NCBI GenBank assembly: GCA_014885115.2 | Contig: WKLE02001586.1 | Coordinates: forward strand, 1 to 10,271 | Origin: Asterionellopsis glacialis | Lineage: Eukaryota; Bacillariophyta; Plagiogrammaphyceae; Rhaphoneidales; Asterionellopsidaceae | Direction: 5' to 3' | DNA length: 10,271 nucleotides | Shown: positions 1 through 7,453 of the stretch, in pieces | How positions within the stretch are numbered: the stretch's first letter is position 1 | Layout of the letters: every line of letters begins with the position of its first letter | Program-made: the position numbers and the translations under genes | Notes under the pieces: model-generated | Seen by the model: only the letters and a program-made list of their open reading frames with translations | Told to the model about the DNA's origin: nothing | Databases searched by the model: none

Positions 1-844
1 GTCAAGGACTAAAAAGTCCCCTCTATGCAGCCAACCAACTCCAACAGCATTTAATATAAAAGCAAAAAATGATGCGGAGTCAGAATTCTTCTTTCCTATA
101 GTAAAGTAGAAACTCCAGGGTCTACAGTACATAGACCCATGGCACAATAAGTATTTCGCAAGTCGGATGGCACTGGCTGGCATAAGATCTCCCTGTAAAA
201 GGGTCAGGCCTTGCCTTTCGTGACCACAGTTCACTTCCCTTAATGCTTTTTTCATCTCCAAACTTAAGCTTGCAAGCAGGTAGGTCTGCTACATATTTAA
301 GATATTCTTTGTAGGTTTTGATATTTTTTGGTCGATATTTATCTACCCGTATCATTGGAGCCTTCCATAGACTAGCTTTGTATTCACCAACATGTTTGAA
401 GAATCTGGTTATAAACCAAATTGACACCAGTGTTCCTGTTCTTTGCTGAAGGCCTACTACATAACCAAGGTTTGATCTACTTGGATCTTCCCATCAAAGT
501 TGCAAAAGAACTTGTTGGTCTACATGCAACAAGCATTGCACCCCAACACCTCTTGCATGACTCAGCTTTAATAACCTTTGTTTCTTGAGATTTTTAACAG
601 GTACTATGTGACCTTTTTTCTCAATCTCCTGGATGATCTTCTTTGCAAATTTGTATCCGACCTTGCATGTGGAAGCTAGCTCTTTGATGAAAGGTGGTTC
701 AACATTGTTAGAAGATAGGTTATGGTAAATTTCTTGACATTCTTTCTTCTTTTCGGTCAAATACTCCTTACCCTTATGATACCAACCACCATGAGAGTTC
801 CTCTCAATGTTTTCTCCCATCGCAAACTGTTCTATGGACCCCAT
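1..844 (-). pseudogene. IS630/Tc1-mariner-like transposase, copy 1 (partial, broken)
   Basis: This is a cut-and-paste DNA transposase whose 3' end lies beyond the left edge. The start is ATG at 844-842. An N-terminal helix-turn-helix DNA-binding region follows (around PPFIKELASTCKVGYKFAKK, then GHIVPV), then a linker (RFFKHVG, DKYRPKNIKTYKEYL) and the catalytic core. The first catalytic Asp is probably in FGDEK (codon 256-254). The second is in FLVLD, the last codon at 3-1, and matches the LDNA motif of IS630 DDE domains. The frame is broken by TGA at 496-494, where copy 2 has an Arg codon (a CGA-to-TGA change would explain it). Two one-base frameshifts follow, near 188-193 (after DPFTG, before SDLRNTYCAMG) and near 98-108 (before TIGKKNSDS). 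The gene is therefore dead as read. It lies head-to-head with copy 2. The family call is firm; the exact subfamily is not. Confidence 0.87.
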
Positions 845-1062
845 TTTGATGTTGTCATGGGAATAGGTAGATTCTCAATTTTTTGACAAGAATGATGTGA
901 GATCTTCTTGTCTGGTACTGTAGAACTCAGTAGAGATTCTACAATGCTTCCATGGTAGATTGTTGTAAAATACCGCGTGTTTTTCTGAAAAAAAAAAAAT
1001 ATTGCCTGACTCGAAGAAAAAAAAATCAAGGGATATTCCATCCCCGAAAAAAAATATTTCCC
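845..1062. other. AT-rich spacer between head-to-head transposases
   Basis: No gene is visible here. The stretch holds several A or T runs of 8-12 bases (for example 988-999 and 1016-1025) and the word ATACCGCGTGTT at about 970, which recurs at 7561. The part next to 844 resembles the leader of the other transposase copies (an ACATCAAAATGG-like sequence just before the start codon). It is therefore probably the decayed 5' end of copy 1's transposon. The ORFs called across it are low-complexity Lys/Phe-rich shadows. Confidence 0.5.
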
Positions 1063-1083
1063 AGTTACTTTAAATGGATAATA
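1063..1083 (+). repeat. Left flanking direct repeat of the composite block
   Basis: This 21-bp stretch, beginning AGTTACTTT and ending GATAATA, matches 4766-4786 in the same orientation at 18 of 21 positions by eye. It sits 3 bp outside the left TA-CAGCTC end. The right copy sits 4 bp outside the right end. Confidence 0.55.
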
Positions 1084-1086
1084 GTG

Positions 1087-1402
1087 TACAGCTCAAAAAT
1101 CCAGGGGAATATAAAAAAAAATAATTTTAGCTCTAAATTTTTTCTGAGATCGCTCCTCTGGCGGGAACACTTTTTTTTTCAAAGAAGCCCTGTAGAAACT
1201 TGGTACATATTCTACAGGGACAAAAAAGATACATCAAATACTCTACGAATTCTTTCCAGGAGTCGACAATAAACCATCACCATCAACCACATCAAAGTGG
1301 CCAAAGAAGACATGGAAATCTTCTTAGGAAGCGAAGCAAACATCTTCAAGAACACCCATGATGGTTGGTACCACCATGGAAAAGAGATTTCTACGGAAAA
1401 AA
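1087..1402 (+). repeat. Left long inverted-repeat arm (transposon 5' end)
   Basis: This arm includes the CAGCTC terminus, poly-A tracts, the landmark GAGATCGCTCCTCTGGCGGG, the leader with GTCGAC, and the transposase start. Matching stops in the A run after the ACGG at about 1393-1396. Compared with the right arm (4424-4761) it lacks about 20 bp near 1181 and has scattered substitutions. The two arms are therefore old relative to each other or have diverged. Confidence 0.85.
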
Positions 1403-1895
1403 GGTCGCAATCAAAGTAATTGATTGTGACTTCCTCTGTTCGGAAAATCATCTACCTTCCATCTGAGAACTTGCAAGAAAAGCAAAGATAAGTACAACTT
1501 ACTCCTCAAAAATCATCAAGGAGATCAAGGAAACAGGTCATATTGTACCTGTATCAATTCTCAAGAAGGAAAGAGACAACAAAAGTTCGTATAAAGGTGT
1601 AGGTGCACAATGTTTGTGTCGTGGCGATCAACAGGTTCTTTTGGATCTTCGTAAAGAAGATCCAACAAGAACCAACCTAAGTTATGTTGTTGGACTTCAG
1701 TATAGAACAGGAACAAAAGTATCTGAATCATTTATTTCAAGATTTTTTAAAAATGTTGGGCCTTATGATGCATCTCAACGTAAGGTACCCCTGATCCCAA
1801 TCGACAAATATCGACCCAAAAATATAAAATCTTATGATGAATATTTGCATTAAGTTGCAGATTTACCAGCAGCAAAAATCAAAATCACAGATCAC
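1297..1895 (+). pseudogene. IS630/Tc1-mariner-like transposase, copy 2 (5' half, broken)
   Basis: This is a homologue of copy 1 in the opposite orientation. The position matching the ATG of the 4424-4531 copy is GTG here (1297-1299); an in-frame ATG follows at 1312. The frame reads to GWYHHGKEISTEK and is then lost near 1400. It resumes at about 1455 with the helix-turn-helix (ELARKAK, KIIKEIKETGHIVPV), interrupted by TGA at 1464-1466. It continues through DQQVLLDLRKEDP, YVVGLQYRTGT, SRFFKNVG and DKYRPKNIKSYDEYL to TAA at 1851-1853, where copy 1 has Tyr. VADLPAAKIKI follows, and homology to copy 1 then ends just before its FGDEK catalytic motif. The catalytic core is absent, so the copy cannot be active. 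Confidence 0.85.
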
Positions 1896-2803
1896 CCACC
1901 ATAATTGATGAAATACATGCAGATGACAGCAAAGAAGAAGAAGACATAAAAGGAGAAATTTATGATGAAGGAATAGATGGAAATTGTTGGATTGGCCTGC
2001 TTTAACTGTTGACAGCACCAACGGCTACTCATACACAGAGGACAAAGTTTTGATAAGTGTTTTGCTGCACTGTAACACACCTGTACTGTTTTTTATTAAG
2101 GAATGGGACATCAGATTACCATATCCTCTACGAGTCAACGAAAATGGAGACATGAACCAAGACTTGTTTGAACATGCGATTGCAGAGGGTGAACAACTTT
2201 CTTTTGGATTTAAACGTGCATATGATGAATCAATCGAAACAAAAGACCAAGAGCCAATCTTGCACGTTGTTTTACAAGATAAATTTGGAAAGACTTTCAA
2301 CCAAGTCCTGGGTTTGAATCAAGATAGTTTCTATGAAAAGTTGAGGGAAAAAGAGGAATTCACCTGTATAAATGCTGTAGCTGTCAAACTTTCTTGTTCC
2401 TCCAGAGAGGGGTTGGTTGGTGCTCCTGTGACACTAAAGTAACTTGTTGACGCACGCTAGTAGCGTAACTAAACCAACACAATGCAATTCAAGTGATTTC
2501 AATACCTCAGGAGATTTATGTATGTTCTATACAGTTTCTTCTGCCCAAATGGAATGGATCTTAGCAGGTAACATGGAAGGTATTTTGAACTGTTCCAAGA
2601 AAACGACATTTGAACTCAAGTTTGTTGGCATTCCGACTCGTCCAGGTGTTCTGAAAGAATTTCCTACGATTTCACTTGAATTCAATTCCACACACGGTGA
2701 CATGCCACCAATTACAGTCCATGCTAAAAACCCTGAAGCATTTAAGTCTTTGTCATTTATAAATCATAAGGCTTTTGCCTGTCCAGCGGGTATTGAGTCA
2801 TGA
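1896..2803 (+). pseudogene. Probable TRAPPC10 (TRAPP II trafficking subunit) C-terminal part, broken
   Basis: TRAPPC10 is a subunit of the TRAPP II tethering complex, which activates Rab GTPases at the Golgi. Here only the C-terminal region, about 300 codons, is present. An acidic stretch (ADDSKEEEDIKG to DGNCWIG) runs in frame 2 up to about 1990. The frame then shifts to YTEDKVLISVLLHCNTPVLF and on to REGLVGAPVTLK, ending at TAA 2440-2442. After another shift it runs from VTKPTQCNSSD to the stop at 2801. The segment WILAGNMEGIL followed by FELKFVGIPTRPGVLKEFP fits the TRAPPC10 C-terminal domain, in which a WxxxGK-like strand precedes a strand ending in a small-residue/Pro turn. No start codon is present; the gene begins abruptly beside the transposase. 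The family call rests on remembered patterns, so it is moderate. The breaks are directly visible. Confidence 0.58.
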
Positions 2804-2888
2804 GGAAATGTTTAGAATAGAGAATTAAATAATACTAGTAACATTTTAAAGATACACATGAAATATTACATAATATGTTAAGTTTTAA

Positions 2889-2910
2889 AAATAAAATAAA
2901 TGTTTTATTT
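2889..2910 (+). terminator. Poly(A) signals in a small hairpin between convergent genes
   Basis: AATAAA occurs at 2890-2895 and 2895-2900, about 90 bp after the stop of the TRAPPC10-like gene. AAATAAAA (2889-2896) pairs with TTTTATTT (2903-2910). The same site reads as an AT-rich 3' signal on the opposite strand, fitting two convergent genes, although the minus gene ends about 460 bp further right. Confidence 0.4.
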
Positions 2911-3367
2911 ATATGATTTACCTTAATCTCCCAAGGCTGCAGATGTCTGTCACAATCGCTCATGATCTACCTAATGCTAGAAATAGACATGGATGTCAAA
3001 AGTCATGAGATAGTCCAGATGTACCGACCATATCCATATGTACAAGTATATTCATTCAATGTTCACCACATGTATATTGATGACTTGAAAGTCTTTCATC
3101 ACTAATGAAAAATATGGTTACTGTACAGTCTTGAGCATACAAAAGAAATAGGAGGGTAGTCAAAACATTTGGTCCTTACAATGATGGTGGAGAAAGCATT
3201 CAGGTAAGGTTGTTACCAACCACTTTACAAGCTGAAAGCATATCTAACATGAGAATTGTGAGTATGCTGTGTATTCTATAAAGTACGCACTAAATTATAT
3301 CTAATTGGACTCCTGTGTGCAGTATGCACAACTCCAACAACATATTGCTGAAAAATAACTTGATTAT
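2911..3367. other. Intergenic stretch between convergent genes
   Basis: No recognised gene lies here apart from the weak open frame at 3135-3281. TACTGTA followed by CAG occurs at 3119. Otherwise I see plain AT-rich sequence with no long repeats. Confidence 0.5.
3135..3281 (+). other. Weak open frame with a consensus splice donor
   Basis: A 48-codon frame without an ATG near its start reads VVKTFGPYNDGGESIQ and then VRLLPTTLQAESISNMRI, a composition more protein-like than the surrounding shadow ORFs. Immediately after GGESIQ the DNA is CAG/GTAAGG (GT at 3204-3205), a near-ideal splice donor. It may be a leftover exon, but I find no matching upstream or downstream exon and recognise no family. 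Confidence 0.2.
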
Positions 3368-4212
3368 TTAACTCTGTACACAAATTTCCTTCAAACTAAA
3401 CTCATCTGCATCTGTCCCTTCTTCTGAAGCATTGTTGAGAGCACTTAGTACTAATCGCTCACACTTATCCGAGAACAGGACCTGAACTATCAGGTCTGCT
3501 AGGTCTTCCAAGTGAATAGTACCAACAGCAGAATTATCTTTTGTCAATATAGCCTGCCCTGTTGCCGGTGCCCATGTGAGTCCCCCTGGACGGATGATGC
3601 TCCAATTCATATTTGTATAATATTTTATCAATATATTTTCAGCTTCTCCTTGGCAGCCAATGCATCCTAAAATATTTCTAATACTAACAGTGGCACAGCT
3701 TCTTTGCTGGTGCCACACCCAATGCTGGTAACCAATACAAGTTGGGTCACTCCTAAAATACCAGCAGCCTTGATTACATTTTGGTTACCATCATAATCAA
3801 TTATTTTGCCATTATCTTGTAAACTTCCACCCAAGGTTGATACGGCAGCATTGCAAGTGTCCATTGCATTCTCTACTGTTTTGTAATCAAAGGCGTCTCC
3901 CACGATCAATGTTACACCCTCCAATGCACTTAACTCAATTGCAGTATCTGCATTTCTCACTAATGCAACAATGCTTGACCCGTTTTAAAGAATATAGTCA
4001 AAAACCATCCGTCCTACACCCTTGCTACCACCAGCAACAAAAACTTTTTCATACAAAGGCAACAGTACATTTTGGTTTGCAGTTGCTAACAGGAACGCTT
4101 TTTTTCTTTCCTGGTATGATGTCTTTGGGTATTCAATGGAGAAAGCCCGGCCGGTCTTCAAACTTAAAAACCAAGTTACAAATAATAATAGCTAAGTGAA
4201 ATTATTCAGCAT
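3368..4212 (-). pseudogene. Plastid-targeted atypical SDR / NAD(P)-binding protein, broken
   Basis: About 280 codons from ATG 4212-4210. The N-terminus has a hydrophobic core (LLLFVTWFLSL, residues 8-18), then KTGRAFS with Phe at residue 24, then a basic, acid-poor stretch to about residue 50. This is the layout of a diatom two-part plastid presequence (ER signal, then transit peptide after an ASAF-like motif). The Rossmann fold follows: VFVAGGSKGVG (residues 57-67) binds the dinucleotide, then IVALVR, the acidic VGDAFD, AAVSTLGG, and LVLVTSIGCG. The C-terminal half has WSIIRPGGLTWAP and HLEDLADLIVQVL, typical of NmrA/atypical short-chain dehydrogenases. The substrate is unknown. Breaks are TAG at 4194-4192 inside the signal peptide (codon 7), TAA at 3987-3985 (codon 76), and a frameshift within 3667-3718 after GTSKEAVP. 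The C-terminus looks complete. Confidence 0.78.
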
Positions 4213-4226
4213 GATAATTTTTATCA

Positions 4227-4409
4227 ATGGTTCTGATGCAATTGACAGCTAAAAGCCAACAACTTCTTTTGGTTGCATGTCGTATTGCGCAGTGTGTCAA
4301 GAAATATGGTGATGGATATGGAAATGTAAGAACAGAAACAAAGAAGACAGAGAAGACAGAAGCAATCACAAAGAAGCATCCAGGTGGTCTCATCAAAAGA
4401 GATCCATAA
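4227..4409 (+). other. Short ORF of unknown origin beside the right arm
   Basis: Sixty codons from an ATG. The first half is helical (LTAKSQQLLLVACRIAQCVKK), followed by a Thr/Lys/Glu-rich low-complexity stretch and HPGGLIKRDP. It lies in the 5' flank of the minus-strand SDR gene and starts only 14 bp from that gene's ATG, so a normal gene here is unlikely. It could be the 3' end of a captured coding fragment, because the composition looks coding. I recognise no family. Confidence 0.22.
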
Positions 4410-4423
4410 CAGAAACTAGTCTA

Positions 4424-4531
4424 TTTTTTTTCCGTAGAAATCTCTTTTCCATGGTGGTACCAACCATCATGGGTGTTCTTGAAGGTGTTTGCTTCACTTC
4501 CTAAGAAGATTTCCATGTCTTCTTCCGCCAT
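4424..4531 (-). pseudogene. Transposase N-terminal fragment, copy 3
   Basis: This copy keeps the ATG (4531-4529) that copy 2 has lost. It gives 36 codons beginning MAEEDMEIFLGSEAN and reaching GWYHHGKEISTEK before it is cut off in a T run. It is closer to copy 2 than to copy 1, which begins MGSIEQFAMGENIE. The rest of the gene is missing; unrelated sequence follows. It fixes the start codon for the family in this window. Confidence 0.75.
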
Positions 4532-4761
4532 TTTGATGTGGTCAATGGTGATGCTTTATTGTCGACTCCTGGAAAGAATTCGTAGAGTATTTTGATGTAT
4601 CTTTTTTGTCCCTGTAGAATATGTACCAGGTCTCTACGGGGCTTCCTTTTGTGATTGAATTTTTTTGAAAAAAAAGTGTTCCCGCCAGAGGAGCGATCTC
4701 AGAAAAAATTTAGAGCTAAAATTATTTTTTTTTCTGGATGCCCTTGGATTTTTGAGCTGTA
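4424..4761 (-). repeat. Right long inverted-repeat arm (transposon 5' end)
   Basis: This is the reverse complement of 1087-1402, running from the CAGCTC terminus at 4759 inward to the T run at 4424-4431. The sharp loss of homology in that homopolymer suggests a recombination or truncation point there. Confidence 0.85.
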
Positions 4762-4765
4762 TACT

Positions 4766-4786
4766 AGTTACTTTCATTAGATAATA
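4766..4786 (+). repeat. Right flanking direct repeat of the composite block
   Basis: Same orientation as 1063-1083, with 18 of 21 positions matching by eye (mismatches in the middle third). It starts 4 bp outside the TA at 4760-4761. See the left copy. Confidence 0.55.
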
Positions 4787-4858
4787 CAAAGAAAAAGAAA
4801 ATTTGGAATTTTAGCGCTGTCAAAATTTTAGGAGCTTAATCTCTTTCAATGAGAAAAA

Positions 4859-4912
4859 CGAGCACCTTTTAGTACTTGCTCCAATTAGCCAATCAGAATC
4901 CTCAAAAGTGCT
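4859..4912 (+). promoter_or_regulatory. CCAAT boxes within an inverted repeat, upstream of DysF-TRAF gene
   Basis: CGAGCACCTTTT (4859-4870) and AAAAGTGCT (4904-4912) form an inverted repeat. Between them lie CCAAT at 4881-4885 and a second one at 4889-4893 in the context TAGCCAATCAGA, which fits the NF-Y binding consensus RRCCAATSR well. This lies about 270 bp before the ATG at 5167, so it may be the promoter of that gene. The same GAGCACCTTTTA word makes up the hairpins at 7321-7440, so the block may be transposon-derived. Confidence 0.45.
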
Positions 4913-4999
4913 AGTACAGAATACACAGAACAATCAACGAGATACCGTACAGTACCCATGTGCCATTTGTTTTAGCTAGTGCTCACACACACTTGCCCG

Positions 5000-5036
5000 A
5001 CATTGCTCGACAATGTTACATGTAAAACCCGAGCAA
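5000..5036. repeat. Overlapping short hairpins
   Basis: ACATTG (5000-5005) pairs with CAATGT (5011-5016). Alternatively TTGCTCG (5003-5009) pairs with CGAGCAA (5030-5036). The two stems overlap and exclude each other. They lie in the 5' flank of the gene at 5167 and may be chance. Confidence 0.3.
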
Positions 5037-5074
5037 TCTGACTTCTCTGACAGGGGGATCTCTTGATCTTGTTG

Positions 5075-5151
5075 CCATGGAAGGTAAGAGCATGACTTGT
5101 TGCTAGTAAGTACGAGTACAGTAGAAAGGTCTGTGCATCAATCTTCCATGG
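5075..5151. repeat. 9-bp inverted repeat in the 5' flank of DysF-TRAF gene
   Basis: CCATGGAAG (5075-5083) and CTTCCATGG (5143-5151) are perfect inverse copies about 60 bp apart, just before the ATG at 5167. The left one also reads GCCATGGAAG/GTAAGAG, a start-codon context followed by a donor-like GTAAGA. A tiny upstream exon is therefore possible but unproven. Confidence 0.3.
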
Positions 5152-5166
5152 TACCAAGAAAGAACT

Positions 5167-6624
5167 ATGTCACCATCGTTGTCATCATCATCAACATCAT
5201 CTGAGCATTTATTAATGCCAGAAGTTGAAGTAGAAATTCATGAAAATGAAACAGCATGGATTGGTGGTGGATTTATTAAACAAGGGCTTTTACCTAATGA
5301 TCGTGGTCAATTTTTTACACTGGATGGTACACTGTCATGGAAAACTATAGAAGAAGTGAGTGAAGCCCTGTTAGATAAAGGTTGGACATATATTAAAGAT
5401 ACTGACTTCCAGCCAATCTTATTGGCCGAACAAGAATATTTTGAATTGAGTAATGGCAATGGAGATGAAAATGGGGAGAGCCGGCAAGAAGAAGGATGGC
5501 ATTATGTGCGTGATTTTACAAATGGTGCAATACAAAATTCTAAACCCAAACGCAATGTTGCGTTGCATTGGGTGCAATATCGTAGACTTATGCGGGTGAA
5601 GAAATTTGATCCTTCACAATTTTTGCCCTCCAAAATATATACCAAATGTGATTATTGTGATTCTGAAGTCAAAAGTGCATTATCAATGAAATTATTAGAA
5701 GTTTTAGCATTCATTATGTTAGTTCATAATAGGTCAGATTTGACTGTTGTGGTTGCATTACCATGGAAGACCAAGCTTTGTCTAGAATTGATAGATATTG
5801 GTAGTGAGGAATCAAAAATTTATGAAGAACATGCATCAGCTAATAGAACAAGTCTTAACAGAAAGTTGGAGGCCTTTGCTGAAAGTGAAAGTAAAAATCG
5901 TCGGAACGTCTTTTTGAAAATATCTAATGTCAAATTTAAATTGAGATACAATGAATCATGAACACCAGGATTTGCAGAACGATGTGCTGATTTATCATCC
6001 AGTAAAATTTTTCCCCAACGTAGAATGCAATGTGTTGGCAGGACTTATCATATGTCATTTAGATCCCAAATTTCAATTACACTGTGACAAAGCAGATTGT
6101 GGCAAGTCATGCATGTTTGCTATAGCCACATGACCTAATGATAAGTGTGATGTACAAATATCACGAAAGCATTTGAAAAGTCATATTACATTGTCCATAT
6201 GAAATTATTCCGTGTCCGTTAGGCTGTGGTGATAAATATCCAAGGAATATGAAAGATAAGGATAAGGCTGAGATATGTCCATTACGTGAAGTTGCGTGTC
6301 CCTTTTGTGAATGTAGGGTGTACAACTCGTGTGTTAGCACGTGATTTACCCATACATGTGGGAAGCTTGGGAACTACCAATTCAGATTTACTCTTGGCCA
6401 TGAATTGTATGATGGAATATCAAACAGTTATCAAAAACTTGAATACCAAAGTCAAACTCCTTGAAGATGATACAACATCTTTAAAACAGCTATTTGCCAC
6501 TTACAAACCACAAACTGATAAGGAGCAAAAAGATGTCACCAACAAATTTAACTCCCTATCAATCAAAGAAAATCAACCATATGGAAAACAGTTCATGGAA
6601 AGAATTTCAAAAGATCAAACATGA
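5167..6624 (+). pseudogene. DysF (peroxin/ferlin) domain + TRAF-type zinc-finger protein, broken
   Basis: About 485 codons from ATG 5167. Residues 22-75 are the N-terminal DysF half (HENETAWIGGGF, LPNDRGQF, LSWKTIEEVSEALLDKGW). Residues 108-147 are the C-terminal half (EEGWHYVRDF, HWVQYRRLMRVKKFDP). A CDYCDS pair and a middle region follow, then TRAF-type zinc fingers (HCDKADCGK, CPYEIIPCPLGCGDKYPR, ICPLREVACPF, NVGCTTRVLARDLPIH) and a C-terminal coiled coil (LLLAMN, YQTVIKNLNTKVKLLEDD). DysF domains bind membranes or partners in peroxins and ferlins; TRAF fingers bind proteins, so an adaptor role is inferred. Breaks: an inserted T near 5956 making TGA 5959-5961, offset by a lost C near 5966; a shift in the A/T/C run at 6004-6015; TGA 6131-6133 where a zinc-ligand Cys is expected; shifts near 6185-6192 and 6303-6307. 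All parts stay in order, so this is one gene, recently decayed. Confidence 0.82.
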
Positions 6625-6711
6625 TCAAGAAAAATACCTAAAATAAATGCCATTAAAAAAAATGGATTGCAAACCACAAAATTTCTTGGAGCGTACATAT
6701 TTTGCCTGTTG

Positions 6712-7143
6712 TCAGCCTTCCTCCTGGAATTGCACTGTCCCACCCATTTCATGTAAATAAATAAATTCACCAGGTCCTACCTTCCAAATGGTCTCTAGCT
6801 TTATTAACTCTTCCTGATTTTGAATGAATGTGAAACCATTTTTCTTTAAATATCAGAAAGAACCATCAAATCCAAATCTGCAAAAGTGCAATAAAGTGTT
6901 GAGAGATAGACAAAGCATATTGGCAATGCATGTTTTGATTTTTTCATCCCTCGCATTTTGGAATGACTGTGAAACAATAATGTCATCATGTCAGAAAAAA
7001 ACATAAAATACCAAAAGAAACAGATTCAAATGGTAGGGAGTCTGTCTAAAGATGCCTTCCCCATACATAATTGCAACAATGTGCTCTACCCCAGTTACAT
7101 CCGTGTCCTCAGTTAACATCGTTGGGACATTGTTGGGATTCAT
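6712..7143 (-). pseudogene. Unrecognised protein, 143 codons with two internal TGA
   Basis: Reading from ATG 7143-7141 (preceded directly by TAG) to TGA 6714-6712, one frame stays open except for TGA at 6993-6991 and 6855-6853. In sequence this AT-rich a random frame should have several more stops. The protein reads TEDTDVTGVEHIVAIMYGEG, then a hydrophobic stretch (LNLFLLVFYVFF), then DDIIVSQSFQNARDEKIKTC, CRFGFDGSF, a Lys-rich turn, QEELIKLETIWKVGPGEF and IYLHEMGGTVQF. The last part in particular looks like real folded protein. I recognise no family. Both TGA codons follow TTC, but TAA and TAG also interrupt neighbouring genes, so a code change is not the simplest reading. It is convergent with the DysF-TRAF gene, ending 87 bp from that gene's stop. 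Confidence 0.45.
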
Positions 7144-7203
7144 CTAGATTTTTTTTGAAATTTTGATACAGACAAGTTACTGTAAACACATAAAATGAAT
7201 ACG

Positions 7204-7270
7204 AAATGTTATAAAGGACCCAAAATGAAATTTTTATTCTTACGAGTTGTAAGACCCAAATGTTATAAAG
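7204..7270. repeat. Short direct duplication AAATGTTATAAAG
   Basis: The 13-mer AAATGTTATAAAG occurs at 7204-7216 and 7258-7270. Sequences resembling GACCCAAAATG accompany both copies (about 7217 and 7253), so a small decayed tandem duplication is likely. No gene is seen in 7144-7320. Confidence 0.45.
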
Positions 7271-7320
7271 TTATAAAGCATGTACCAAGGTTTCCTTGTA
7301 GAAAATAGGTGGCTGAGAAG

Positions 7321-7440
7321 CGAGCACTAAAAGGTGCTCGTTTTTCCATCAAAAAATGATATCTCTCATAGGTCTGTACCAAATTGTGCAGCAGAGATAT
7401 CATTGCATACTAGGAAAAACAAGCATTAAAAGGTGCTCGT
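7321..7440. repeat. Compound inverted repeat, MITE-like foldback
   Basis: Several nested stems are visible. CGAGCAC (7321-7327) and GTGCTCG (7334-7340) form a 7-bp hairpin with a 6-base loop. GTTTTTCC (7340-7347) pairs with GGAAAAAC (7413-7420). A perfect 12-bp stem joins AATGATATCTCT (7355-7366) to AGAGATATCATT (7393-7404). A second copy of the outer word, AAAAGGTGCTCG, sits at 7428-7439 (first copy 7329-7340). The whole could fold as one long hairpin of about 120 nt. A related piece lies at 4859-4870 in opposite orientation, and a shorter one at 7462-7471. It has no coding capacity. A non-autonomous foldback transposon is the best guess; a structured RNA is the alternative. Confidence 0.6.
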
Positions 7441-7453
7441 TTTTTATGCTCAG

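Larger units (their letters stand above)
1087..4761. mobile_element. Composite foldback element with inverted Tc1-like ends
   Basis: The block starts TA-CAGCTCAAAAATCC (TA at 1087-1088) and ends in the exact reverse complement, GGATTTTTGAGCTG-TA (TA at 4760-4761). TA is the target-site duplication used by Tc1/mariner and IS630 elements. The matching ends are not short terminal repeats: about 320-340 bp of the transposon's 5' leader and the first transposase codons are inverted at the two sides. Between them lie the rest of transposase copy 2, the tail of a probable TRAPPC10 gene, and a NAD(P)-binding protein gene. I infer that a second, opposite insertion or a gene-capture event made this arrangement. 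Alternatives are two independent insertions or an assembly join. Confidence 0.6.

Noticed and set aside
952..1272. Open frame of 106 codons on the plus strand
   Set aside because: It translates poly-A tracts and the transposon's non-coding left arm (Lys/Phe-rich, no domain).
2025..2300. Minus-strand ORF over the TRAPPC10-like gene
   Set aside because: Antisense shadow; the plus frame has protein-like composition and a family match.
3837..4199. Plus-strand 120-codon ORF
   Set aside because: Antisense shadow of the SDR gene; no ordered domain, and the minus frame carries the GGSKGVG motif.
494..6993. Internal TGA codons as sense codons (alternative genetic code)
   Set aside because: TAA and TAG interrupt equally conserved frames (1851, 3985, 4192, 7786), and TGA at 494 and 1464 replaces Arg and Lys rather than one fixed residue, so decay or sequence error is simpler.
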